From assembly GCA_022601535.1 (NCBI GenBank), contig JAJACK010000001.1, forward strand, positions 912,893 to 976,892: DNA of 64,000 nucleotides, written 5' to 3'. Positions 44,390 through 53,017 of this stretch are shown in pieces. This DNA comes from Chlamydiales bacterium (lineage in GTDB: Bacteria; Chlamydiota; Chlamydiia; Chlamydiales; JAAKFR01). Under the pieces are notes generated by a model. It had not been told where the DNA came from, made no database searches, and was given only the letters and a program-made list of their open reading frames with translations. Made by a program: the position numbers and the translations under genes. The first letter of the stretch is position 1. Every line of letters begins with the position of its first letter.

Positions 44390-45615
44390 GGATCGAATGA
44401 ATAATGAACAGTTTGAAAGTTCTTTGTCAAATGGAGAACTTCTTTTTGAACATTTGTCTTTAGGGCTTTTTTCATCAACAAGGCGATTTCTTCCATCTCG
44501 GCTTCTTTCATTCCTCTTCGGGTCACTTCTTGAACTCCAATCCGAATCACTTCTTGCCCAAACCCATGTCTTGAATTTGTTGCAATCGACGATTCATAAA
44601 ATTTGCGACAAGCTTCGGTATGCCCTCCAACAGAGTCTCCTTTGACGAGAAGTGTATTGCTCTTTGTAAAGCCAAGATCTGGAGCAAGTACTTCTATTCC
44701 AACCTCTGTCAGTGCTTTTGCTAATCTTTGTCCATTCCGTACCATTTGTTTTGCATACTCTTTTCCAAATTGCTCTATTTCTAGAAGTGTGAGGTAGAGA
44801 GCTAAACAGTGGTGTGTATGTGATGAAGAGATCAATCCTGTAGATAGAAGGTCCATCCCATACTCTGCAATAGATGGATCTTTAAAGCAAAACATCCCTT
44901 TTTGTGGCCCGGGAAAGGTTTTATGTGTATTCCCCTGTAAGATATCAGCACCTTCTTGTAGAGGAGATTGAAACAGCTCTCCAGCAATCAGACCAAATGT
45001 ATGTGAAGCATCATAGATAATCAAAACATCAGGTCCGACAATGGACCGAATCTCTTGAAGGGGAAGAGGAAAAAGAGCGCATCCAACATCTAAATAGACT
45101 GCCTTTGGAGGGTTTTTTTTGACGGCATCACTCAAGGCGTTTAGATTGACAGTAAAGTTCTTATCATCAATGGGGATAAGAGCAGAAGAGCGCCCCAAAC
45201 ATTTGAGAACGTGGTGCGTTGCAAAATGTCCTCCATAACCACAATCGATAGAATAGACAGTATCATTATGTTTTGTAAAGGTAATGAGCGAGGTGATCAT
45301 TGCATGCATTCCAGAGAGAGGACGAAAATCACATTGATGGGCGGAAAACATTTTTGTAGCAGCACGGTGCGCTTCATATTCGAATTGATCTACATGCAAA
45401 AGCCCTTTTAGAAGAAATTCTCCCATAGCAACAGGATCTGTTTTTTCTCGAGATTTGAGTGTTCCTAATTGATACCGTTGAGAAAGCTCAGAGGAGAGGA
45501 GTTTTCGAGCCCTTTTAGACAAGCAGTTGTCATAGGAGGTGAGATGGAGAATCTCTAGATCTTCTTGCTCTTGTTTTTCAATTCCGGTGAGTAATTTTTC
45601 AATCAGTTCATTCAT
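44386..45615 (-). CDS. divergent SHMT-like PLP enzyme
   Basis: A 409-residue PLP enzyme of aspartate aminotransferase fold. Lys232 in GNTHKTFPGPQKG corresponds to the SHMT PLP lysine (THKTLRGPRGG), and IIYDASHTFGLIAGE to the conserved Asp-Ala-His. The folate-binding KYAEGYPGKRYYGG segment is replaced and the SEN motif reads YDN, so tetrahydrofolate-dependent serine hydroxymethyltransfer is doubtful. Candidates are an aldol-type or threonine transaldolase-like reaction. I start at ATG 45615, which overlaps the PTPS end; a GTG at 45648 is possible. Confidence 0.82.
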   Translation of the reverse strand: MNELIEKLLTGIEKQEQEDLEILHLTSYDNCLSKRARKLLSSELSQRYQLGTLKSREKTDPVAMGEFLLKGLLHVDQFEYEAHRAATKMFSAHQCDFRPLSGMHAMITSLITFTKHNDTVYSIDCGYGGHFATHHVLKCLGRSSALIPIDDKNFTVNLNALSDAVKKNPPKAVYLDVGCALFPLPLQEIRSIVGPDVLIIYDASHTFGLIAGELFQSPLQEGADILQGNTHKTFPGPQKGMFCFKDPSIAEYGMDLLSTGLISSSHTHHCLALYLTLLEIEQFGKEYAKQMVRNGQRLAKALTEVGIEVLAPDLGFTKSNTLLVKGDSVGGHTEACRKFYESSIATNSRHGFGQEVIRIGVQEVTRRGMKEAEMEEIALLMKKALKTNVQKEVLHLTKNFQTVHYSFDP

Positions 45616-46024
45616 GACAATATTCAGCCCAGTTATTATCCGTCTCACTCACTTTGACAGAATAAAGAGAGCCGTGGGTGATTTTTTCAATTTCAGGTTG
45701 AAGACGGAGAAAAAAACACTCAGCAAGATTTTCAACGGTGGGATTGATTTCTTTTAAAAAGGGGACTTGGTGGTTGAGGTGTTTGTGGTCACAAGGAAAA
45801 ATAATGAGTGTATTGATTAGCTCTTTTAGTCGCTTTAGATCGATGATATACCCAGTCTCTTTGTCTGGAGTTCCGTGGATAGTGACTTCCAAAGTGTAGT
45901 TATGTCCATGTCCATGGGGATTATTGCAAAGGCCGAAGATTTCATTATTCTTCTCATCACTAAAAGAGGGGTTAAAAAGGCGGTGAGAGGCGCTAAATTT
46001 TGCAACTCTAGTGACTTTATTCAT
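45608..46024 (-). CDS. 6-pyruvoyl-tetrahydropterin synthase family protein
   Basis: A 138-residue tunnel-fold enzyme. Zinc histidines sit in FSASHRL and HGHGHNY; the catalytic Cys is in FGLCNNPHGHG, and DHKHLN and the glutamate in VSETDNN match. The wording is closer to animal PTPS, including the CNNPNGHGHNY stretch and the KVYETDNN ending, than to QueD of queuosine synthesis, as I recall them. It would convert the FolE product to 6-pyruvoyl-tetrahydropterin. The ATG is within a CATG that also begins the divergent NAT-like gene. Confidence 0.87.
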   Translation of the reverse strand: MNKVTRVAKFSASHRLFNPSFSDEKNNEIFGLCNNPHGHGHNYTLEVTIHGTPDKETGYIIDLKRLKELINTLIIFPCDHKHLNHQVPFLKEINPTVENLAECFFLRLQPEIEKITHGSLYSVKVSETDNNWAEYCHE

Positions 46025-47042
46025 GAAGATTCTTATGCTTACAGCGATGTTATTTAGTTCTGAAAAAGTTTTCCGTTTATTAAAACTCTATTTTCCTGAA
46101 TTTTCAGTTCCACATTTTTGTAAATCGGCAAGTCGATTGGAGCAAGCTCAGTGGTTGTACCAGCTAGTATATCAGGCTCGCTTTGAATTTGTCTCTCATT
46201 TTCTTTTTGGTCCCTTTACAAATTATATCAAGAGTGGAGAGGAGTTTCTAGAAGGGCTTTTCGTCGGCCAGGGAGGTGTTTGTCTAGAAAGAGTCATGGC
46301 CCTCCGTTTTTTGATAGAACTTTTTGATATTGGAGAGTGCTCTTATGTTCTTGGGGGAAGCCTTCCTGGGACAAATCAACCCATTGATATTGAAGCTGTA
46401 AAAGCAAGTTTACTAGACCCCCAAAAGGTGTCTCTTTCCCCCTATGCACATCATGCGGCGCTTGTTGTTAAAATCGACAATAAAGAGTGGTTACTAGATG
46501 CAAATGCAGGGCGGTTGGGACAGATTTTCCTCAACCCATCTTTGACTGAGCAGATATTGACAGAAGATGTGGAGAGAAAACTCGGTGTCCATGCAAGTTT
46601 TGGACAGATGTTTTACACAAGAGCGCCTGAAGAACTCTTCCATTTAACTGTTGCTTATAGAAGGGGAACAGATCTCGAAGCATTTAATCTTCTCTGCCTT
46701 TTAGGTATTCTTGTAGGCCCCAACTATGATGTCTTTATTATTCCAAAAGAAGAGGTGAATCATCGAGTTCCAAAACTTTATCCTCACCGCGTTCAAACCA
46801 TGTGCTGGCAGATTGAGGGAAATCTTCTCGAAGGACTTAGTAGACATCAACTCATCTTTGCAAATACTCCTGGAAAAGATCATTTTTTTGAGAAAATGGA
46901 TTCCGTCTTAGATCGGCTCAATCGTATTGCTCAAGACTTAAATCATTCAGAATTAAAGCTTGTATTAAGAATAGCAACAAAGCCTTGGGGCTACTTTACG
47001 GAGGTTGCAAAAGCTCTTCCCAAAGAAATGATGATGCATTGA
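46011..47042 (+). CDS. arylamine N-acetyltransferase-like (NAT superfamily) protein
   Basis: A 343-residue protein. The catalytic triad is visible: Cys91 in VGQGGVCLERVMALRF, His148 in AHHAALVVKI and Asp163 in WLLDANAGRLG, with the same His-Asp spacing (15) as known NATs and the RGGxCxE-type motif. NATs transfer acyl groups from CoA to amines; relatives make amide bonds in secondary metabolism. The region between Cys and His is about 19 residues longer than usual. Start may be ATG 46011, 46023, 46035 or 46047; none has a clear ribosome-binding site. Confidence 0.8.
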   Translation: MTLFMKILMLTAMLFSSEKVFRLLKLYFPEFSVPHFCKSASRLEQAQWLYQLVYQARFEFVSHFLFGPFTNYIKSGEEFLEGLFVGQGGVCLERVMALRFLIELFDIGECSYVLGGSLPGTNQPIDIEAVKASLLDPQKVSLSPYAHHAALVVKIDNKEWLLDANAGRLGQIFLNPSLTEQILTEDVERKLGVHASFGQMFYTRAPEELFHLTVAYRRGTDLEAFNLLCLLGILVGPNYDVFIIPKEEVNHRVPKLYPHRVQTMCWQIEGNLLEGLSRHQLIFANTPGKDHFFEKMDSVLDRLNRIAQDLNHSELKLVLRIATKPWGYFTEVAKALPKEMMMH

Positions 47043-47069
47043 TAAGAATATTTAACAACTATAGGTCAT

Positions 47070-48518
47070 ATGACAACCTCTATTACAGATAGTAGAGCTC
47101 CTCTTTTATCGACACAAACTGTTGAAGGTCAAGTCGATTATCTTGGGAGAAGAGTTGTCTATATCATGGAGGGTGCAGATCATCAATTTGCCGATCCCCA
47201 TAGGGTAGCAAGAGGAGTTTTTACAGGTGGGATCGTTGTTTTTTCCCTACTTGGGAAGGTTCCTAGTTGGCCTATCAGTCTTAAACTCGGCCCTGTCATT
47301 GGACCTATTTGCGCCAGTGCAAATACCATCACCTATTTTATGCTCGATTATTGGGCTGGAAGAAAAACCGTGACACACATTTTTTATAAAAGAACTAACG
47401 AAGAAGGTTTTGGTGATCCATCCTCTTGTTCTGCAAAAGTAAAAGCGACTTTAGCTTTAATAGGTGCATTAGCTCTCTCTATTTCATCTCAATTGCCTAC
47501 TATTCTAGCTGTTGTGAAGTACAATAGTTCTGAGTGGAAAATACCTTCGGCGGTGATCAAAGCTGTTGCAGGATCAATTTTACCCCTCTATTCGATCCAT
47601 AGCTCTCTTCTTGCCCTACAACATCTATCTACTTCCTTTGATCGAAGGCTTGCAGCAATGAAAGGAGGAGTTGTAAGCCGGATCAGAGAAAAACTGTTTT
47701 TATTAGAAGGAGAGTTAAACCTTCCAACAACAGAGGGGGAATTTGAAGGGAGAAAAGTGGCGTATTGGTCGACAATCCTTCAAAAGGGGCAACAAACTGT
47801 AGTTAATAAAGGGAGAGAAGTTGCTCGAAAAATTGGGATGTTTTTAGGCTTTTGTTCACTTGGTGTTTTGGAGTATTCACTTGTTAGATTCACCTCTGAG
47901 TCAACTAAAGAAGAGATTTCAGAAGATGTGGGTATACGTGCTTTTTTTGCAGTAGCAACGACGGTTGCAACCTTTTATTTAGCATGCTTTTCTATTGTAA
48001 AAACTGCAGGAAGAGGATTTGCTTTGGGCTATTCCTCTTTGAGTTGTCGTAAACAAGTTTCTTTAGCCGAAAGATTGAGCCCTAAATTATCACGTCTTAT
48101 GCAGGTTTTGACGATAGTTCTCGATATTTTGGGTACTGGAGCACCTTTCAAAATTTGGCTCGATTTTTACAAAGATAAGAGAGGTGAACAGATTGGTTTT
48201 ACTTCAGTGATTTGCTCTGCCCTCTTTTTAATGGTTATGATGGCAATGAGCGATATTGCTTCTGATATTACACGGTGGATTATTTCAAAAAATGGATCTG
48301 TTAGTGAAAAAGAATTAGTTAAACTCTATAATAAAATTCGAGAGGTTGCTGAATCTGTTGAAAAATCATCTTCAAAGGGTTTTGTCCTCTTTGTACTTAA
48401 CTTACCGGAAGAAGTTAGAGGCAACTTTCTTAGAGATTATAAGTTGTCTTACAAGGAACTTAAAAGTTTTGCTGCAAAGAACAGCTCAGCCTCAAGAGAA
48501 GACGTAGGGAGTGTTTGA
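47070..48518 (+). CDS. multipass membrane protein, unknown
   Basis: A 482-residue protein with about eight hydrophobic segments (GVFTGGIVVFSLLG; KATLALIGALALSISSQL; GIRAFFAVATTVATFYLACF; ICSALFLMVMMAM) separated by basic loops, with a hydrophilic N-terminus and a coiled-coil-like C-terminus. The topology is transporter-like but I recognise no family motif. It sits between the NAT-like gene and aroK, 27 bases after the former and overlapping the latter's region, and so may belong to the same transcription unit. A membrane partner of the pterin set is possible. Confidence 0.65.
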   Translation: MTTSITDSRAPLLSTQTVEGQVDYLGRRVVYIMEGADHQFADPHRVARGVFTGGIVVFSLLGKVPSWPISLKLGPVIGPICASANTITYFMLDYWAGRKTVTHIFYKRTNEEGFGDPSSCSAKVKATLALIGALALSISSQLPTILAVVKYNSSEWKIPSAVIKAVAGSILPLYSIHSSLLALQHLSTSFDRRLAAMKGGVVSRIREKLFLLEGELNLPTTEGEFEGRKVAYWSTILQKGQQTVVNKGREVARKIGMFLGFCSLGVLEYSLVRFTSESTKEEISEDVGIRAFFAVATTVATFYLACFSIVKTAGRGFALGYSSLSCRKQVSLAERLSPKLSRLMQVLTIVLDILGTGAPFKIWLDFYKDKRGEQIGFTSVICSALFLMVMMAMSDIASDITRWIISKNGSVSEKELVKLYNKIREVAESVEKSSSKGFVLFVLNLPEEVRGNFLRDYKLSYKELKSFAAKNSSASREDVGSV

Positions 48519-48523
48519 TTCAT

Positions 48524-49000
48524 ATGAAACTTATTTTTATTGGTTTTTTCTGCGCAGGAAAAAGTACAGTTGGGAAATCATTTGCCCAAAGGATGCAACT
48601 CCCTTTTGTCGATACCGATCACCTCATCGAAAAACGGTTTAATAAACCGATTTGGAATGTCTTCTCTACCCTCGGTGAATCTTCTTTTAGAGAACTCGAG
48701 CACGAAATATTGCGCTCAATCAAAGAGGAGTGGGCCATTGTATCCACCGGTGGAGGAACTCCCCTTTCAAAGGAAAATCAACACCTCCTTAAAGAAATGG
48801 GAACAGTGGTTTATCTTAAAGCAACATTCCCTACTCTCTATAAACGGATTGAAAAAAGAGGGGTCCCTTCTTTTATCCGTCAAGAAGACCCTTTGGAACA
48901 CTGTAGAGAATTATTTGAATCTCGAGATCCTATCTACCAATCGATCTGTGAGAAAGTGATCGATGCTGAAAATTTGGAAGAGATCTACGATGGGCAGTAA
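48524..49000 (+). CDS. aroK: shikimate kinase
   Basis: A 158-residue kinase phosphorylating shikimate. GFFCAGKSTVGK is the P-loop; DTDHLIE and the FRELEHE motif bind shikimate, and STGGGTPL follows. Size is normal for AroK/AroL. I start at ATG 48524, with AGGGAG upstream; TTG 48515 is an alternative that overlaps the preceding stop. It overlaps aroC by 11 bases. Third piece of the split aro cluster. Confidence 0.92.
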   Translation: MKLIFIGFFCAGKSTVGKSFAQRMQLPFVDTDHLIEKRFNKPIWNVFSTLGESSFRELEHEILRSIKEEWAIVSTGGGTPLSKENQHLLKEMGTVVYLKATFPTLYKRIEKRGVPSFIRQEDPLEHCRELFESRDPIYQSICEKVIDAENLEEIYDGQ

Positions 49001-50003
49001 TAGCTTTGGAACCCTTTTTCAAATCACTACGTGGGGAGAATCCCACGGCAAGGCTGTCGGTGTTGTTATCGACGGATGTCCTCCAAACCTCCCTCTTTGT
49101 GAGGAGGAGGTGACAGAAGAGTTGCAAAGGCGGGCACCAGGCCGTTCTCCTTTGAGTTCTCCTCGTAAAGAGCCTGATCGAGCCGAAATTTTCTCAGGGG
49201 TATTTGAAGGAAAAACAACAGGTGCTCCTATCTCTATTGTGATCTTTAATAAGGATGCTGATTCATCTAAGTATGAGCCGATTAAAGATCAGCTGCGGCC
49301 TGGACATGCGACGTATACGTATCACCAAAAATATGGGATTTTTGACTACCGGGGGGGAGGACGCGCTTCTGCAAGGGAGACGGTATGCCGTGTTGCTGCA
49401 GGTGTTGTAGCAAGGAAGGTGATTGAAAAGGAAGAGATTCGTATCCGTTCAAAAGTTGTTGAGGTGGGCGGGGTCAGTGACAATTTTGAGAAGGTGATTT
49501 TGGCTGCAAAAGAGGTGGGAGATTCTCTTGGAGGTGTGATCGAAATTGAGGTGAAGGGGGTGCCTGTTGGATTGGGAGAACCGATCTATCAGAAAATGGA
49601 AGCGTTATTGGCTCTGGCGATGTTGTCTCTTCCGGCGGCAAAGGGATTTGAAATTGGAGAGGGGTTTGCAGCTGCTGCTATGCGAGGATCAGAGCACAAT
49701 GATTTATTTGTGATGGAAGAGGAAGAGGTGAGAACCGAGACAAATCACGCAGGAGGAACGCTTGCGGGGATTACGACGGGAATGCCGCTTGTTTTCCGTG
49801 TTCCATTTAAACCAACAGCAAGTGTGAAGAGGGCTCAAAAGAGTTTGACTATAGGGGGTGACCGGTGTTTATTTGAATTGCCGGAAGGATCGAGACATGA
49901 TCCTTGTGTGATATTCCGTGCTCAGCCTATTGTAGAGGCTATGACTGCCTTGGTTTTGGCAGATACCCTGTTATTGAAAAATGCATCAACCAGTTCTTCT
50001 TGA
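48990..50003 (+). CDS. aroC: chorismate synthase
   Basis: A 337-residue FMN-dependent enzyme that converts EPSP to chorismate, the last step of the pathway. ITTWGESHGKAVG at the start, YDYRGGGRASARET, and FKPTASV near the end are signature regions. I start at ATG 48990, where the conserved MGSNSFG begins; the in-frame ATG at 48963 lies inside aroK. It ends 23 bases inside rsmH, tying the aro genes to the division operon. Supplies chorismate for aromatic amino acids, folate and quinone. Confidence 0.95.
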   Translation: MGSNSFGTLFQITTWGESHGKAVGVVIDGCPPNLPLCEEEVTEELQRRAPGRSPLSSPRKEPDRAEIFSGVFEGKTTGAPISIVIFNKDADSSKYEPIKDQLRPGHATYTYHQKYGIFDYRGGGRASARETVCRVAAGVVARKVIEKEEIRIRSKVVEVGGVSDNFEKVILAAKEVGDSLGGVIEIEVKGVPVGLGEPIYQKMEALLALAMLSLPAAKGFEIGEGFAAAAMRGSEHNDLFVMEEEEVRTETNHAGGTLAGITTGMPLVFRVPFKPTASVKRAQKSLTIGGDRCLFELPEGSRHDPCVIFRAQPIVEAMTALVLADTLLLKNASTSSS

Positions 50004-50820
50004 AGAGATTCTTTCCTTTTTTAAAGCGTGTCACCTAAAGACATTTGTCGATGGGACCGTTGGCTTTGGAGGGCACGCGGAAGCAATTTTGCGGGCACAT
50101 CCAGAAATTGAGACGTTTTATGCAGTCGATCGGGATGAGAGTGCTCTTGAATTGACTCAAGAGAGATTGAAAGAATTTCCTGCTGTGGAGCTTGTCCATG
50201 CAAATTTTGCAGACCTTGAAATTGAAGGGATCGATGGAATGTTGCTCGATTTAGGAGTCTCATCGATGCAGCTTGATCAAAAGGAGCGGGGATTTAGCTT
50301 TTCAAAAGAGGGGCCTCTTGATATGCGGATGGACCAATCTCAGAGGCTCAATGCTAAAACAGTGGTCAATAGGTATACTGAAAAAGAGCTTGGGCGGATC
50401 TTTCGTGATTATGGAGAGGAGCGGAAGTGGAGAGCGGTTGCTGCAGAAATCGTAAGGGCGAGGAAGAGAAAGAAAATTGAAACAACAACGGAGCTTGTCG
50501 AGGTGTTGAAGCCCGTTTTGGGATGGCAGCGGAAACATTTCAATCCAATGACGTTGGTCTTTCAAGCGCTTCGGATCGAGGTGAATCAAGAATTATCAAA
50601 GCTTGAAGGAGCACTCGATCTTGCGATTTCTCATCTCAGCCCAAAGGGGCGGCTTGCTGTGATCTCTTTTCATAGCTTAGAAGATCGAATCGTGAAACAC
50701 AATTTTCGTAAAAATGAGGTGGTTGTATTAACCAAAAAGCCAATTATTGCTAGAGATGAAGAGATTAAACGTAATGCACGGTCTAGAAGTGCAAAATTAC
50801 GGGTGGTGGAAAAAGAGTGA
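49981..50820 (+). CDS. rsmH: 16S rRNA (cytosine-1402-N4) methyltransferase
   Basis: A 279-residue SAM methyltransferase (formerly MraW) that methylates C1402 of 16S rRNA. HQPVLLEEIL at the N-terminus, VDGTVGFGGHAEAIL (SAM loop), DLGVSSMQLD and the C-terminal FHSLEDRIVK are signatures. First gene of the division and cell wall operon, as in many bacteria. Overlaps aroC by 23 bases and ftsL by GTGA. Corresponds to Chlamydia CT272. Confidence 0.96.
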   Translation: MHQPVLLEEILSFFKACHLKTFVDGTVGFGGHAEAILRAHPEIETFYAVDRDESALELTQERLKEFPAVELVHANFADLEIEGIDGMLLDLGVSSMQLDQKERGFSFSKEGPLDMRMDQSQRLNAKTVVNRYTEKELGRIFRDYGEERKWRAVAAEIVRARKRKKIETTTELVEVLKPVLGWQRKHFNPMTLVFQALRIEVNQELSKLEGALDLAISHLSPKGRLAVISFHSLEDRIVKHNFRKNEVVVLTKKPIIARDEEIKRNARSRSAKLRVVEKE

Positions 50821-51089
50821 TAGTCCGCCTCCTTTTTTGTATTTTTGTCTTTGGCTTCTGCCTCTACGCTTATGTAGATCGACAAAATCAGATCACGAAA
50901 CTCCGGTTGCAAATCCCTCGTCAATTGGCTGATTTGGAAAGAGTTGAGCAGGAAAATATGTCTCTCCAGTTTGAGATTGATCGATTTGAAAGTCCCACGC
51001 ACTTGCTAGAAATTGCACAAAAACCAGAGTATCGCCATCTAAAACACCCTGCACAAGACGAGGTGATTGTATTAAAAAAAGAGTCTTGA
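50817..51089 (+). CDS. ftsL: FtsL-like division protein
   Basis: A 90-residue bitopic protein: short N-terminus, one membrane segment (LLFCIFVFGFCLYAYV), then a leucine-zipper-like coiled coil (LADLERVEQENMSLQFEIDR) and a short tail. Sequence conservation of FtsL is low, so the call rests on topology, size and place between rsmH and ftsI, where Chlamydia has CT271. It starts with GTG inside the rsmH stop (GTGA) and overlaps ftsI by four bases. In the divisome FtsL helps activate FtsI. Confidence 0.82.
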   Translation: MIVRLLFCIFVFGFCLYAYVDRQNQITKLRLQIPRQLADLERVEQENMSLQFEIDRFESPTHLLEIAQKPEYRHLKHPAQDEVIVLKKES

Positions 51090-53017
51090 TCATTGCAATG
51101 GGGATGTTTGCCCTTTTTTCACTATTGATCGCGCAATATTTTAAGATACAAGTGCTCGAGAGTGAAAAATGGTCACAAAAAGCTGATGCGCAACATAAAT
51201 TGGTTGTGAAAGAACCTTTTAAACGAGGCGCTTTTTATACAAATAGTCATGGAAAATGGCAGCCGCTTGTCTTTGATGTTACCCGTTTCCACCTCTATAT
51301 AGACCCTAAATCTATCCCTCAAAATCATAGAGAGGTTGTTGCAGATCAGTTGATTGAATTTGCTTCTCTTCCTGAGAGTATCCGTTTGGAGTTTGAGAGA
51401 AAAAGTCGTTCTCGCCGGTTGACATTGGATTTGGAAAGGGGAGAAAAAGAGAGGATTTTACAGTGGTGGATCCCTTACGCAAGGAGGTATAAAATCCCTT
51501 CAAATGCGATCTATTTTTTAACTGATTACAAACGGTCGTATCCTTGTGGGAAGTTACTTGGTCAAGTGCTTCATACGATTCGAGAAATGAAAGATGAGGA
51601 GACAGGAGAGGGGTTACCAACGGGGGGATTGGAGAGCTATTTCAACGATTTGTTGAAGGGGCAGTTGGGGGAGCGACGCCTTTTGCGCTCTCCTTTGAAT
51701 CATTTAGAAGTGGATGAGGTGATTAAAAATCCCGAAAATGGTGCAGATATCTATTTGACAATCGATCACACCGTGCAAGCGATTGTGGAAGAGGAGTTGG
51801 CAAAAGCAGTGAGCTCTTCAGGGGCAAAAGGGGGATGGGCCATTTTGATGGAGGCGAAGAGGGGATCGATTCTTGCGATGGCTCAGGTTCCCACATTTGA
51901 TCCAACAAAGTACCGCGATTATTTTAATGATCCAACTTTGATCGAAGAAACGAAGGCTAAGGCAATTACTGACCCATTTGAGATTGGTTCGATTATGAAA
52001 CCGATTACGGTGGGCATTGCACTCAATGCAAATCAAGCACTTTTGCGTGAAAATCGGCCCAAGCTCTTTGATCCAGAAGAAAAAATCGATGTTACTCGGT
52101 CGATTTTCCCCGGTCGACGGAAAAAACCGCTCCGAGATCTTCCAAGGCACAAGGCGGTCAATATGTATATGGCGCTACAAAAATCATCGAACGTGTACAT
52201 GGCGCAATTGGCAGAGCGTATTGTGGATCAACTAGGAGCTGAGTGGTACCGAAATCAATTGGTTGAAAATTTTGGTTTTGAGCAAAGGACAGGAGTTGAG
52301 CTACCAGCTGAAACACTCGGACTTGTTCCCTCTTCTAAAAGGCGACATCCCAACGGCGCTCCCGAATGGTCTGTTCCCACCCCATTTTCTCTATCAATTG
52401 GGTACAATCTCCTGGCGACTTCTCTTCAGATGTTGCGGGCAGTCGCTGTCTTTCCAAGTGGAGGGTATCTTGTTCAACCCACATTGATTCGAAAAATTGT
52501 AAAAGATGAAGAGGTTGTCTATTCTCAGGTGATTCGGCGAAAAAAAGTGATGGAAAAAGAGGATGCATACGCAGTGGGTCGAGCGATGAAATACTCGACA
52601 AAACCGGGAGGAACGGGACGGCTTGCTTCTGTCAGTGGTTACACAGAAGCAGGAAAAACAGGGTCTGCCGAAAAAATTGTTGGTGGCATTTATTCCAAAA
52701 AAAAGCATATATCTTCATTTATCGGGTTTGCGCCTGCTAGATTTGATGAGACGGCAAATCCTCTTGTCCTCATTGTTTCGATCGATGAACCTGCGCCGAT
52801 TATTTTGGAAAATGGGATCAAAACCTACTTAGGTGGTCGGTGTGCGGCTCCTGTTTTTCAACAGGTGATGCGTCGAACTTTGGAGTATTTGGGTGTCCCT
52901 CGAGATGATCCGTTTGGCTACCCTGTTGGTGATCCACGCTACCATAGTGAGAAAGGAGATTGGTTTGTCGAGGTGCGTGCTTTAAAAGAGCTCTATGAGC
53001 AGTGGAACAAAAAATGA
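51086..53017 (+). CDS. ftsI: penicillin-binding protein, FtsI/PBP3 type
   Basis: A 643-residue septal peptidoglycan transpeptidase. An N-terminal membrane segment (about 5-20), a dimerisation domain, and the transpeptidase domain with SxxK (SIMK near residue 303, nucleophile Ser), SSN near 366, and KTGS near 521. Catalyses cross-linking at the septum and is the target of beta-lactams, relevant because the window also encodes a beta-lactamase. It starts with TTG in the ftsL stop (TTGA); ATG 51098 is an alternative. Chlamydia CT270 equivalent. Confidence 0.95.
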   Translation: MIIAMGMFALFSLLIAQYFKIQVLESEKWSQKADAQHKLVVKEPFKRGAFYTNSHGKWQPLVFDVTRFHLYIDPKSIPQNHREVVADQLIEFASLPESIRLEFERKSRSRRLTLDLERGEKERILQWWIPYARRYKIPSNAIYFLTDYKRSYPCGKLLGQVLHTIREMKDEETGEGLPTGGLESYFNDLLKGQLGERRLLRSPLNHLEVDEVIKNPENGADIYLTIDHTVQAIVEEELAKAVSSSGAKGGWAILMEAKRGSILAMAQVPTFDPTKYRDYFNDPTLIEETKAKAITDPFEIGSIMKPITVGIALNANQALLRENRPKLFDPEEKIDVTRSIFPGRRKKPLRDLPRHKAVNMYMALQKSSNVYMAQLAERIVDQLGAEWYRNQLVENFGFEQRTGVELPAETLGLVPSSKRRHPNGAPEWSVPTPFSLSIGYNLLATSLQMLRAVAVFPSGGYLVQPTLIRKIVKDEEVVYSQVIRRKKVMEKEDAYAVGRAMKYSTKPGGTGRLASVSGYTEAGKTGSAEKIVGGIYSKKKHISSFIGFAPARFDETANPLVLIVSIDEPAPIILENGIKTYLGGRCAAPVFQQVMRRTLEYLGVPRDDPFGYPVGDPRYHSEKGDWFVEVRALKELYEQWNKK

